Numbered from the stretch's first letter, positions 1-7,058 are shown. The stretch is DNA of 9,170 bases from an uncultured Atopobiaceae bacterium (GCA_905235165.1 CAJOKK010000050.1:1-9170); one strand, 5' to 3'. Made by a program: numbers and translations. The notes: a model not told the origin generated them from the sequence alone.

Positions 1-3
1 GGC

Positions 4-150
4 CCGTTTTTGTCAGGTTTTGTTACTGGGGTAACATTTCCTGACATCTTGGGGGCCGTTTTTGTCAGGTTTTGTTACTGGGGTAACATTTCCTGACATC
101 TTGGGGGCCGTTCTTGTCGGGTTTTGTTACGCCCGTAACATTTCCCGACA
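4..150. repeat. Three tandem 52-bp units, each a nested palindrome/hairpin
   Basis: Units begin at 4, 56 and 108, exactly 52 bp apart. The first two are identical over all 52 bp; the third differs at seven of the 43 positions from 108 to 150. Each contains a dyad (11-46, 63-98, 115-150): outer arms TGTCAGG/CCTGACA, a 3x3 T/T internal mismatch, inner arms TGTTAC/GTAACA and a 4-base centre. In the third unit the outer arms are TGTCGGG/CCCGACA, so pairing is kept by matched changes, and the centre changes from TGGG to GCCC. The 16-bp linkers (tcttgggggccgtt.t) are nearly identical, with no U-tract, so these are not intrinsic terminators. The array may start left of the window. Function unknown: clustered protein-binding sites or structured RNA downstream of the minus-strand gene are both possible. 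Confidence 0.9.
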
Positions 151-211
151 AAATGGTTGCTAACCAAAGAGTGACATTTCCGGCGAGTCACCGGCCAGCG
201 GGCACGGTAGC

Positions 212-1264
212 CTAGCGGTTGTCCACGCGGGCTACGTTGCCGATCGTGATGGTCATGCGTCCGTCATCCTCGCGGATGAACTCCAGATAGCCGGGACGGT
301 CGGGCAGATCAGACGGGAAGGAAATCTCCACGCCGGTATCGGTACGGATGCGGTGGGTCTTAGCCATGCGGTTCGCCACGCCACGACGCACAGGCACCTC
401 CTCGGGTAGGCTCTGCTCGCGCACCTCCTGCTCGAAGCGCTCACGCAGGTCTTCACGGTCCGCGAAGACCTCGCGACCCACCTCGGCCGGCTCGACCACC
501 TCTTCGCGCTCGGCCGCCGAGACAAGCGCCGCCTTGGCACGCGAGACCTCCAGAGCCGGTGCCAGGCCCGCCTCCTGCGCGACCTCCTCAACGATCTGCG
601 AGACCGCCGTGAAGACGTCCTTGCTCGAGGCACGCGCGCTGCACTGCAGGAACTCGTCGGCAATGACGTTCACCTCGCGCCCGGCAATGAGGCGGGGCTT
701 GTCGGAGAAGTCGATCTCGAGGGTGTCCTCATTCACGAGCAGGTAGCTCACGACCTTCTGCGTGGGGCTCGGCAGCATGCCGTCGTGACGATAGATGCCG
801 TTGGCACCGCCGCCCACCTCGTGCACGAAGGAAAGCTTGCGCGGCAGAACGAGAATCGCGAAGAAGCGCTTGCCATTCGACTCAAAGGTCGCCTCGACGG
901 ACTCGTCATCGGCCTTGCCGTCCACCTTCATGTCGCCCGTGTCCTCGAACTCGGCCACGAGCAGGTCGCACTGCTCAACGCTGTCCGCTCGGCGCAGCTC
1001 CTCCCAGAACCACTGCGCGACCTGGATGGACAGGCCAAGGAAGGTGTTCTCGTTGGCAAGGTAGGCACTCAGCTGCTCGGCAAAGCCGCTACCCTCCGAA
1101 AACTCGCCGTGGCGGCTCTCCGCGCTCGACGAGATGCGACGCAGATGCCGCTGCACATATGACTTGACCTGCTTGTCCTCAAGCGGAAGCTCGTCTTCTG
1201 AGAGATAGGCACTGCCCGTCTCAAAATCGAAGGCGTGAAGGACGGCATGGTTGGCGCGGATCAT
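212..1264 (-). CDS. Nucleoid-associated protein, YejK/NA37 family
   Basis: A 350-residue protein, close to the length of E. coli YejK (about 335). It matches the NA37 family (Pfam nucleoid-associated protein) in overall layout: an N-terminal domain beginning MIRANHAVLHAFD, a central part with the hydrophobic strand KRFFAILVLPRK and an SYLLVNEDTLEIDFS-type strand, a charged helical stretch rich in E and R (about residues 245-295), and the typical C-terminal beta motif at about 305-345 (IRTDTGVEISFP followed by GRMTITIGNV). The family binds DNA or associates with the nucleoid in the cytoplasm; the precise role is poorly defined, and relatives also occur on phages and plasmids. The ATG start has a GGGAG ribosome binding site 8-9 bases upstream. 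It follows the transporter gene in the same direction after a 97-99 base gap, so they could share a transcript. No terminator with a U-run is seen after its stop; the palindromic array lies there instead. Confidence 0.82.
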   Translation of the reverse strand: MIRANHAVLHAFDFETGSAYLSEDELPLEDKQVKSYVQRHLRRISSSAESRHGEFSEGSGFAEQLSAYLANENTFLGLSIQVAQWFWEELRRADSVEQCDLLVAEFEDTGDMKVDGKADDESVEATFESNGKRFFAILVLPRKLSFVHEVGGGANGIYRHDGMLPSPTQKVVSYLLVNEDTLEIDFSDKPRLIAGREVNVIADEFLQCSARASSKDVFTAVSQIVEEVAQEAGLAPALEVSRAKAALVSAAEREEVVEPAEVGREVFADREDLRERFEQEVREQSLPEEVPVRRGVANRMAKTHRIRTDTGVEISFPSDLPDRPGYLEFIREDDGRMTITIGNVARVDNR

Positions 1265-1363
1265 CTAACGCTCTCCCTTCGTGTCTGCGCAATCGGGTAC
1301 CACATGGTAGCGCAAGGTTGTGGGCAGCCTCCAAAGCTCCACCCGAACAAGCAAGCGGCGCGG

Positions 1364-2311
1364 TCAACGACCCTCTTTGCCCTTGCTCATATGATTGCCC
1401 ACAACCGCGGCGATGAACTGCTGAAAAAGCGTGGCGGCCATCACGGGGAAAAGCGCCTCGGTCGGCAAGAAGTTGGACGCGAGCACCGCACCGGCCGAGA
1501 TGTTCCTGATGCCGCAGTCGAGCATCATCGTGATGGCGACGTCATCGCTCTGCTTCGTCAGGCGAGCGAGAAGCACGCCCGTCGCAAAGCCGGAGACGGT
1601 CACGAGCCCCACGAAGGCTGCGACCGCAAGCAAGTGTGGCGTGAGATTCAGCACATAGCTCGAGATGCCCGTGGCATTCGTGGCGATGATGATGGGCACG
1701 AGGATGCTGGAAAGCGGCGCCAAGGCCGGCGAGACCTTCTCCCTCCCCCGCCCATGGCTCAGCTGGTTATAGAGGACGCCCACGATGGCCGGGATCGCCA
1801 CCATGTAGAGCATGTCGCCAATCATGCCCAGTACGTCCACCTCCATGCTGGCGCCGCAGAGCACCTTGAGCGTGAGCGGGATGGAGAAGGGCGCAAGGAC
1901 GGTGGAGACGAACATCGACGCCAGCGCAAGCGGGACGTTTCCGCCGTAGACGCCCGACCACATGACGGTGGTGGCACCCACGGGCACGCTCGACTCCAGC
2001 ACCAGGCCAGCCACCGTACCAGGGTCATCCGCAAAGATCAGCCCCGCCACAAGGCGCACGACCAGTGGGGCAAACAGGTGCAGCACCGCGATCACCATGA
2101 GCAGCGGCCCCGGCTTGCGCAGCGTACGGGCCAGGCTTTGAAAGTCGTTTCCGAGCGCGTTTTGGAAGGTGACAAGGGCAAAGAGCGTCGGGATGGCCGG
2201 CTTGAGCGGAATCAGCAGGTCAGGAACGAGGATGCCCGTGGCGACGCACAACGGCACGATCAACACCATATGTCCCGAAATCCAGCGCCCGAGCGCCTTC
2301 CACGTCTCCAT
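1364..2311 (-). CDS. BASS-family (bile acid:sodium symporter-like) membrane transporter
   Basis: A very hydrophobic 315-residue protein with about nine to ten membrane segments (roughly residues 12-32, 40-58, 68-94, 98-118, 124-153, 162-183, 197-216, 224-249, 257-280, 284-306), the size and pattern of the BASS/SBF fold. Family-like features are the broken-helix stretch VPVGATTVMWSG (109-120) and a second crossover motif DCGIRN (265-270), where many relatives have E-x-G-x-Q-N. Members move organic anions such as bile acids, keto acids or pantoate, usually with sodium; the substrate here cannot be told. I chose the ATG at 2311 over a GTG six bases upstream: the GTG lies inside the ribosome binding site GGGGGAGG, which sits 5 bases before the ATG. 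It is transcribed divergently from sufC and ahead of the nucleoid-protein gene. Confidence 0.8.
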   Translation of the reverse strand: METWKALGRWISGHMVLIVPLCVATGILVPDLLIPLKPAIPTLFALVTFQNALGNDFQSLARTLRKPGPLLMVIAVLHLFAPLVVRLVAGLIFADDPGTVAGLVLESSVPVGATTVMWSGVYGGNVPLALASMFVSTVLAPFSIPLTLKVLCGASMEVDVLGMIGDMLYMVAIPAIVGVLYNQLSHGRGREKVSPALAPLSSILVPIIIATNATGISSYVLNLTPHLLAVAAFVGLVTVSGFATGVLLARLTKQSDDVAITMMLDCGIRNISAGAVLASNFLPTEALFPVMAATLFQQFIAAVVGNHMSKGKEGR

Positions 2312-2313
2312 GG

Positions 2314-2322
2314 CCACCTCCC
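2314..2322 (-). promoter_or_regulatory. Ribosome binding site that fixes the transporter start
   Basis: On the minus strand AGGGGGAGG precedes the ATG at 2311 by a few bases. It overlaps the alternative GTG codon at 2317, which therefore is unlikely to be used. Confidence 0.7.
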
Positions 2323-2328
2323 CCTAGC

Positions 2329-2337
2329 AATGTAGCA
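2329..2337 (-). promoter_or_regulatory. Possible extended -10 element for the transporter gene
   Basis: The minus strand reads TGCTACATT, matching TGn plus a -10 hexamer TACATT. No good -35 hexamer is found 16-18 bases upstream, and transcription from it would give a leader of only about ten bases before the start codon. Tentative. Confidence 0.3.
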
Positions 2338-2364
2338 TGCGCCCACCGCAAAACGGTGTGCATG
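2336..2364. repeat. Interrupted inverted repeat in the divergent intergenic region
   Basis: Arms CATGC-gcc-CACCG (2336-2348) and CGGTG-t-GCATG (2354-2364) pair over ten base pairs with a small internal loop, around the centre CAAAA. It lies between the divergent transporter and suf promoters, overlapping the possible transporter -10. No U-tract follows on either strand, so an operator is more likely than a terminator, if it is functional at all. Confidence 0.5.
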
Positions 2365-2388
2365 TGTGGTGGCGGTAGGAAACGAGAA

Positions 2389-2417
2389 TTGAAACACATT
2401 CCGGCTGAGAGTAAAAT
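2389..2417 (+). promoter_or_regulatory. suf operon promoter (sigma-70 type)
   Basis: TTGAAA at 2389-2394 and TAAAAT at 2412-2417 are separated by exactly 17 bases; each hexamer departs from the housekeeping consensus at one position. Transcription would start near 2423-2425, about 50 bases before sufC. The stretch is distinctly AT-richer than the flanking genes. It is the only convincing promoter seen before the six-gene unit. Confidence 0.75.
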
Positions 2418-2440
2418 CCCGCAACGGTACTAGGATTTAC
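2411..2440. promoter_or_regulatory. Candidate operator over the suf -10 and start site
   Basis: Perfect arms AAATCC (2414-2419) and GGATTT (2433-2438) enclose 13 bases, making a 25-bp dyad; allowing one bulged A the arms extend to GTAAAATCC and GGATTTAC. It covers the -10 hexamer and expected start, the place for a repressor. The total length equals that of E. coli IscR type 1 sites as I recall them, and the outer bases are similar, but the inner half-sites of that motif are not present. The Rrf2 protein encoded at the end of the operon is the natural candidate to bind it; this is inference. Confidence 0.5.
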
Positions 2441-2474
2441 AAGAGCAACACGAGCACCACAGGAGAGAGGCACC

Positions 2475-3248
2475 ATGCCAGACACGCTACTCAGCATCCA
2501 GGGGCTCTCGGCAGGAACCGAGGACAAGCCCATTCTTCACAATATCGACCTTGCTATTTCCGCAGGTGAGACCCACGTTCTCATGGGACCGAACGGCGCG
2601 GGCAAGTCGACGCTCGGCCACGTCATCATGGGTGACCCCTCCTATCAGGTCAGCTCCGGCACCATCACCTTCGACGGCACCGACATTACCGACTTCGCCG
2701 CCGACAAGCGCTCGCTCGCCGGCATCTTCCTGTCTTACCAGGCGCCGGTGGAGGTGCCCGGCGTGCCCCTCTACAGCTTCCTGCGCACCATCTGCCAGAT
2801 GAGGCCCGAGCTCAAGACCACGGCGCGCAAGTTCCGCCAGCGCGTCTCCGAGATCTGCGAGCACCTCGAGATGGACGACTCCTTCCTTACCCGCGAGCTC
2901 AACGTGGGCTTCTCCGGTGGTGAGAAGAAGAAGATCGAGATGCTGCAGCTCCTGCTCCTCCAGCCCAAGCTCGCCATTCTCGACGAGACGGACTCCGGCC
3001 TGGACGTCGATGCCCTGTCCATCGTGAGCCACGGCATCGAGGCCTACCGCCAGGAGTGCAACGGCGCACTGCTCATCATCACGCACAACACGCGCATCCT
3101 CGAGCGCCTCGACGTCGACCGCACCCACGTCATGGTGCGCGGCAACCTCGTGGGCGAGGGTGACGCCTCCCTCATCGACGAGATCGACTCCACCGGCTTC
3201 GGCCGCTTCGAGCAGGCCCTGGCCGAGAAGGGCGGTGTGAGCGAGTGA
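2475..3248 (+). CDS. sufC: SufC, ATPase of the SufBCD Fe-S cluster assembly complex
   Basis: A 257-residue soluble ABC-type ATPase (E. coli SufC is 248). All nucleotide-binding motifs are present: Walker A GPNGAGKST at 38-46, Q-loop Gln89 in SYQAPVEVPG, the signature FSGGEKKK at 146-153, Walker B LAILDETDSGLD at 166-177 with Glu171 as the likely catalytic base, and the H-loop His204 in ITHN. The motif context (YQ-P-EVPGV, ETDSGLD) is the SufC form rather than that of a transport ATPase, and there is no membrane partner nearby. SufC binds SufB and SufD and its ATP cycle drives opening of the scaffold for cluster building. Start ATG follows AGGAGAG with a 7-base gap. First gene of the operon; its stop overlaps the sufB start by four bases (GTGA). 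Confidence 0.97.
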   Translation: MPDTLLSIQGLSAGTEDKPILHNIDLAISAGETHVLMGPNGAGKSTLGHVIMGDPSYQVSSGTITFDGTDITDFAADKRSLAGIFLSYQAPVEVPGVPLYSFLRTICQMRPELKTTARKFRQRVSEICEHLEMDDSFLTRELNVGFSGGEKKKIEMLQLLLLQPKLAILDETDSGLDVDALSIVSHGIEAYRQECNGALLIITHNTRILERLDVDRTHVMVRGNLVGEGDASLIDEIDSTGFGRFEQALAEKGGVSE

Positions 3249-4672
3249 GCGAGACTCCAGACAAGAAGCGCTCCGAAGTCGCCGACGTCGACCGCTCCCT
3301 CTATGACTTCGTGATGCCCGAGGAGGGCTACGAGCGCTATGCCGACGGCTTGACGCCCGACATCGTGCGCGCCATCTCCGCCAAGAAGGACGAGCCCGAG
3401 TGGATGCTCGAGATGCGCCTGAAGGCGCTCGACGCCTTCCACGAGATGCGCATGGCCGACAACTGGGGCCCTGACGTCTCGGCGCTCGACATGGACCACA
3501 TCTCAACCTACGTGTCGCCCAAGACCAAGCAGGCGCGCAACTGGGACGAGGTGCCCGAGGACATCAAGACCACCTTCGAGCGCCTGGGCATCCCCGAGGC
3601 CGAGCGCGAGAGCCTGGCCGGCGTGGGCGCCCAGTACGACTCCGAGATCGTCTACCACAACATGCGCGAGGAGGTAGCCGAGCAGGGCGTCATCTACTCG
3701 ACCATCGAGGACGCGCTGCATGATCCCAAGTGGGAGCCCATCGTGCACCAGTACTTCGGCACGCTCATCCCCATGCGCGACCACAAGTTCGCGGCCCTGC
3801 ACTACGCCGTGTGGTCGGGCGGATCGTTCGTCTACGTGCCCGAGGGCGTGAGCCTCTCCTATCCCCTGCAGAGCTACTTCCGCCTGAACGCGAGCGGCGC
3901 GGGCCAGTTCGAGCACACGCTTATCGTGGTCGAGCCGGGTGCCGACCTGCACTTCATCGAGGGCTGCTCGGCGCCCAAGTACTACGAGGCCAACCTCCAC
4001 GCCGGCGCCGTCGAGCTCTTCGTGAAGGACCACGCCCGCCTGCGCTACTCGACCATCGAAAACTGGTCGAAGAACATGTTCAACCTGAACACCAAGCGCG
4101 CGACCGTGGGCGCCGACGCCAAGATGGAGTGGGTCTCCGGCAGCTTCGGCAGCCACGTGAGCTACCTCTACCCCACCACCATCCTCGCTGGCGCGCGCTC
4201 GCGCTGCGAGTTCACCGGCATCACCTTCGCCGGTGCCACGCAGGACCTCGACACCGGCTGCAAGGTCGTGCTGAACGCACCCGACACCACCGCCTCGGTG
4301 GACACCAAGTCCATCTCCAAGGACGGCGGCGTCAACACCTTCCGCAGCTCCGTGGTCGTCGGTCGCAAGGCTGACCGCGCCCGCGCCACCGTCAGCTGCT
4401 CCTCGCTCATGCTCGACGACATCAGTCGCTCCGACACCATCCCCGCCATGGACGTGCGCAACGCCACGGCGTCGGTGGGCCACGAGGCCACCATTGGCCG
4501 CATCAGCGACGACACCGTGCTCTACCTCATGAGCCGCGGCTGCTCCGAGGCCGAGGCCCGCACCATGGTGGTCAACGGCTTTGCCAACCCGGTGAGCAAG
4601 GAACTGCCGCTGGAGTACGCCGTCGAGATGAACAACCTCATCAAGCTCGAGATGGAAGGGGCGATTGGCTAA
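3245..4672 (+). CDS. sufB: SufB, scaffold subunit of the SufBC2D complex
   Basis: A 475-residue protein, between the typical Firmicutes SufB (about 465) and E. coli SufB (495). The core is a right-handed beta-helix with recognisable blocks: the EGCSAP motif with Cys241, the SCSSL motif with Cys385, and HEATIGRI with Glu414; these match the positions known in E. coli SufB for sulfur entry and cluster assembly (Cys254, Cys405, Glu434). The C-terminal block ELPLEYAVEMNNLIKLEMEGAIG-like ending is characteristic (split here: ELPLEYAVEMNN at about 452-463). It is the main site where sulfur and iron are joined into a nascent cluster. The start is a GTG inside the sufC stop, with a purine-rich AAGGGCGG stretch upstream; no ATG fits. 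Translational coupling with sufC is likely. Ends TAATG, sharing one base with sufD. Confidence 0.96.
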   Translation: MSETPDKKRSEVADVDRSLYDFVMPEEGYERYADGLTPDIVRAISAKKDEPEWMLEMRLKALDAFHEMRMADNWGPDVSALDMDHISTYVSPKTKQARNWDEVPEDIKTTFERLGIPEAERESLAGVGAQYDSEIVYHNMREEVAEQGVIYSTIEDALHDPKWEPIVHQYFGTLIPMRDHKFAALHYAVWSGGSFVYVPEGVSLSYPLQSYFRLNASGAGQFEHTLIVVEPGADLHFIEGCSAPKYYEANLHAGAVELFVKDHARLRYSTIENWSKNMFNLNTKRATVGADAKMEWVSGSFGSHVSYLYPTTILAGARSRCEFTGITFAGATQDLDTGCKVVLNAPDTTASVDTKSISKDGGVNTFRSSVVVGRKADRARATVSCSSLMLDDISRSDTIPAMDVRNATASVGHEATIGRISDDTVLYLMSRGCSEAEARTMVVNGFANPVSKELPLEYAVEMNNLIKLEMEGAIG

Positions 4673-5787
4673 TGGCCGAGAAGAACGCGGCCAGCGCCGC
4701 AAGCACCCTGCTGAAGCACATCAACACGCCTGCCGCGCAGACGTGGAACTACCTGCACATCAACGACATCTCGCTCGAGGTGCCCACCCCCACCACCAAA
4801 GGTGAGGTGCTCGCCCGCCTGCCGCGCCTCTTTGACGCGGTCGAGACCGGCATCGGCGAGGAGGCCGCGAGCTGGATCGTCAGCGCCACCGGCGACTCCC
4901 GCTATGTCGAGGTCAAGGCTGGCGTGAGGCGCGAGGAGCCCATCGTCGTCGACATCGATGCCGCCACGGGCGACATCCGCGACACCGGCGTGCTCGTGCG
5001 CGAGGGCGCCGAGGCAACCATCGTGGTCGCCGTGCACGGCAAGGCCAGCGAGGCCGGCACGTCCGCCTCGCTCCTGCGCATCGTCGCCGAGCGCGACGCC
5101 CTTGTCCACCTCGTGGAGATCGTTGCCCTAGGTAGCGGCCAGCACCTCGAGGGCGTGGGCATCGAGGCCGCCGACAACGCGACCATCGACGTGCGCCAGT
5201 ACGCCCTCGGTGGCGACAAGGTGGCCATGGGCATCTGCTGCAGCCTGACCGGCCGCAGCGCCCGCCTGACCCAGGAGACGCGCTACCTGGTGCGCGGCAG
5301 CGAGCAGCTCGACGTGAACCACCTGGTGCGCCAGCGTGGCCGCGACACGCGCAGCGAGCTCGTGACCTCCGGCATCCTGGCCGATGCCGCCAAGAAGACC
5401 ATGCGCGAGACGATCGACCTCATCCACGGAGCCAAGGGTGCCACCGGAAACGAGATCGAGACCGTGCTCGTGACGGGCGATGACATCGTCAACAAGACCT
5501 TGCCCACCATCCTGTGCGACGAAGACGACGTGGCCGGAAACCACGGCGCCTCCATCGGCTCGATCAGCGCCGACCAGCTCGGCTACCTGGCCGACCGTGG
5601 TATCTCGACCAAGGAGGCCGAGGCGCTGTTCGCGCGCGCCATCTTTGATGACGCCGCCATCCATGCGCCCGAGGCCCTTTCTCGTGCCGCCGCGCTCAAG
5701 CGCGCCGAGGAGGTCCTTGGTGGCGACATCGCACTCGACGTGGCCGAGGGACTGGGCCTTTCAACCGACATCGAGGAGCAGGCATGA
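4672..5787 (+). CDS. sufD: SufD, partner scaffold subunit of the SufBC2D complex
   Basis: A 371-residue SufB/SufD-family protein, shorter than SufB and with a more variable N-terminus, as is usual for SufD. The diagnostic C-terminal block is present: LPTILCDEDDVAGNHGASIGSIS, with His291 in GNHGAS at the place of the conserved histidine (His360 in E. coli) at the SufB-SufD interface, where the cluster forms. The block ETRYLVRGSEQLDVNHL (around 203-219) belongs to the beta-helix. SufD is needed for iron acquisition and heterodimerises with SufB. The ATG overlaps the sufB stop (TAATG) and a GGAAGGGG ribosome binding site lies 10 bases upstream inside sufB. Its own stop overlaps sufS by four bases (ATGA). 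Annotated as SufD rather than a second SufB because the two SufB cysteine motifs are missing. Confidence 0.93.
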   Translation: MAEKNAASAASTLLKHINTPAAQTWNYLHINDISLEVPTPTTKGEVLARLPRLFDAVETGIGEEAASWIVSATGDSRYVEVKAGVRREEPIVVDIDAATGDIRDTGVLVREGAEATIVVAVHGKASEAGTSASLLRIVAERDALVHLVEIVALGSGQHLEGVGIEAADNATIDVRQYALGGDKVAMGICCSLTGRSARLTQETRYLVRGSEQLDVNHLVRQRGRDTRSELVTSGILADAAKKTMRETIDLIHGAKGATGNEIETVLVTGDDIVNKTLPTILCDEDDVAGNHGASIGSISADQLGYLADRGISTKEAEALFARAIFDDAAIHAPEALSRAAALKRAEEVLGGDIALDVAEGLGLSTDIEEQA

Positions 5788-7058
5788 GCCTTCTTACAGC
5801 AACGCAGCTGAGCGAGATTCGCGAGAACCCCTATCGCAAGGACTTCCCGCTGCTCGCAAACAACCCGGAGCTCGTCTTTCTCGACAGCGCGGCCACGGCG
5901 CAGCGCCCTGCCGAGGTGCTTGATGCCGAGCGTCGCTTCTACGAGACGATGAATGCCAACCCCCTGCGCGGCCTCTACCGCCTTTCGGTCGAGGCAACCG
6001 CCTCCATCGAGGCCGCTCGCGAGCGCATCGCCGCCTTCATCGGCGCCGTCGACGAGGCTGGCAAGCCCCAGGCAAACCAGATCGTCTTCACGCGCAACGC
6101 CTCCGAGTCGCTCAACCTCGTGTCGCACACGCTTCCCGAGCTCGTGGGCCTGGGCGAGGGTGACGAGGTGGTCATCTCCATCATGGAGCACCACTCCAAC
6201 CTCATCCCCTGGCAGCAGGTCTGCAAGAGCACCGGCGCCAAGCTCGTCTACCTGCGCCCCAACGCAGACTTCACCATCACCGACGAGGAGATCGAGGCCA
6301 AGATCGGTCCCAAGACCAAGATCGTCTCGGTGACCCACGTCTCGAACGTCCTTGGCGTGGAGAATCCCGTGGCCAAGATCGCCGAGCGCGCCCACGCCAT
6401 GGGCGCCAAGGTCGTCGTGGACGGCGCTCAGTCGGTGCCGCACATCGCGGTCGACGTGCGCGAGCTTGGCTGCGACCTTCTCGCCTTCTCGGGCCACAAG
6501 CTCGGCGGCCCGATGGGCATCGGCGTGCTCTGGGGCACCGCCGAGATCCTCGACGCCCTGCCGCCCTTCCTGACCGGCGGAGAGATGATTGACTCCGTCA
6601 CCGAGACCGACGCCGTGTGGGCACCGGTTCCCGCCAAGTTCGAGGCCGGCACGCAGGATGCTGCAGGCAGCTATGCCACCGACGCCGCCATCGCCTACCT
6701 CGACCGTCACGGCATGGAGCAGCTCGAGCATCGCGAGCGCCTGCTGGCAGCGAAGCTCTGCGAGTCGCTGCAGGGCCTTCCCTACATCAAGATCATCGGC
6801 CCCGATGACCCCGAGCGCCACATTGCGGCGGTCTCCTTCGTCGTCGAGGGCATCCATCCGCACGATGTCGCGTCCATCCTCGACATGCACGACGTCTGCA
6901 TCCGTGCGGGCCACCATTGCGCACAGCCGCTGCTCACCTGGCTTGGCGAGCAGAGCACCTGCCGCGCGAGCGTGGCCTTCTATAACGATCTGTCCGACAT
7001 CGAGCGCCTCGTTGACGGACTCGACCAGGTTTGGAGCGTGTTCCATGGCCGTCAGTAG
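5784..7058 (+). CDS. sufS: SufS, group II cysteine desulfurase
   Basis: A 424-residue PLP-dependent aminotransferase class V enzyme (E. coli SufS is 406). It converts L-cysteine to L-alanine and an enzyme-bound persulfide. Visible landmarks: the N-terminal LDSAATAQRP, the PLP-stacking histidine region IMEHHSNLIPW, DGAQSVPH with the PLP-ring aspartate, the Schiff-base lysine Lys239 in FSGHKLGGP, and the catalytic Cys379 in RAGHHCAQP on a short loop, which marks group II (SufS/CsdA) rather than group I (IscS/NifS). A second conserved segment TCRASVAFYN follows. The usual HRG near residue 60 is LRG here, a variant I believe also occurs in other anaerobes. It starts in the sufD stop (ATGA) and overlaps sufU by 14 bases, consistent with the two proteins working as a pair. 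Confidence 0.96.
   Translation: MSLLTATQLSEIRENPYRKDFPLLANNPELVFLDSAATAQRPAEVLDAERRFYETMNANPLRGLYRLSVEATASIEAARERIAAFIGAVDEAGKPQANQIVFTRNASESLNLVSHTLPELVGLGEGDEVVISIMEHHSNLIPWQQVCKSTGAKLVYLRPNADFTITDEEIEAKIGPKTKIVSVTHVSNVLGVENPVAKIAERAHAMGAKVVVDGAQSVPHIAVDVRELGCDLLAFSGHKLGGPMGIGVLWGTAEILDALPPFLTGGEMIDSVTETDAVWAPVPAKFEAGTQDAAGSYATDAAIAYLDRHGMEQLEHRERLLAAKLCESLQGLPYIKIIGPDDPERHIAAVSFVVEGIHPHDVASILDMHDVCIRAGHHCAQPLLTWLGEQSTCRASVAFYNDLSDIERLVDGLDQVWSVFHGRQ

Noticed and set aside
4..150. CRISPR array
   Set aside because: Only three units, both repeat and linker are conserved, linkers are 16 bp, and no cas gene is nearby.
11..150. Intrinsic terminators of the nucleoid-protein gene
   Set aside because: The hairpins have internal mismatches and on neither strand are they followed by a T-run; typical terminators in this window (7947, 8993) look quite different.
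2312..2317. GTG start for the transporter two codons upstream
   Set aside because: It overlaps the ribosome binding site that serves the ATG at 2311.
1235..2335. Long plus-strand reading frame (366 codons) opposite the transporter
   Set aside because: Rich in His, Arg and Asp without family features, and antisense to a clear membrane protein; a by-product of GC-rich codon use.
3503..4702. Minus-strand frame of 399 codons opposite sufB
   Set aside because: Antisense to all conserved SufB motifs, repetitive Gly/Val/His composition, no ribosome binding site or family match.
6589..7044. N-terminal extension of SufU by 152 codons
   Set aside because: The extension is sufS sequence in another frame, Ser/Arg/Pro-rich, while the ATG at 7045 has a ribosome binding site and gives the normal SufU length.
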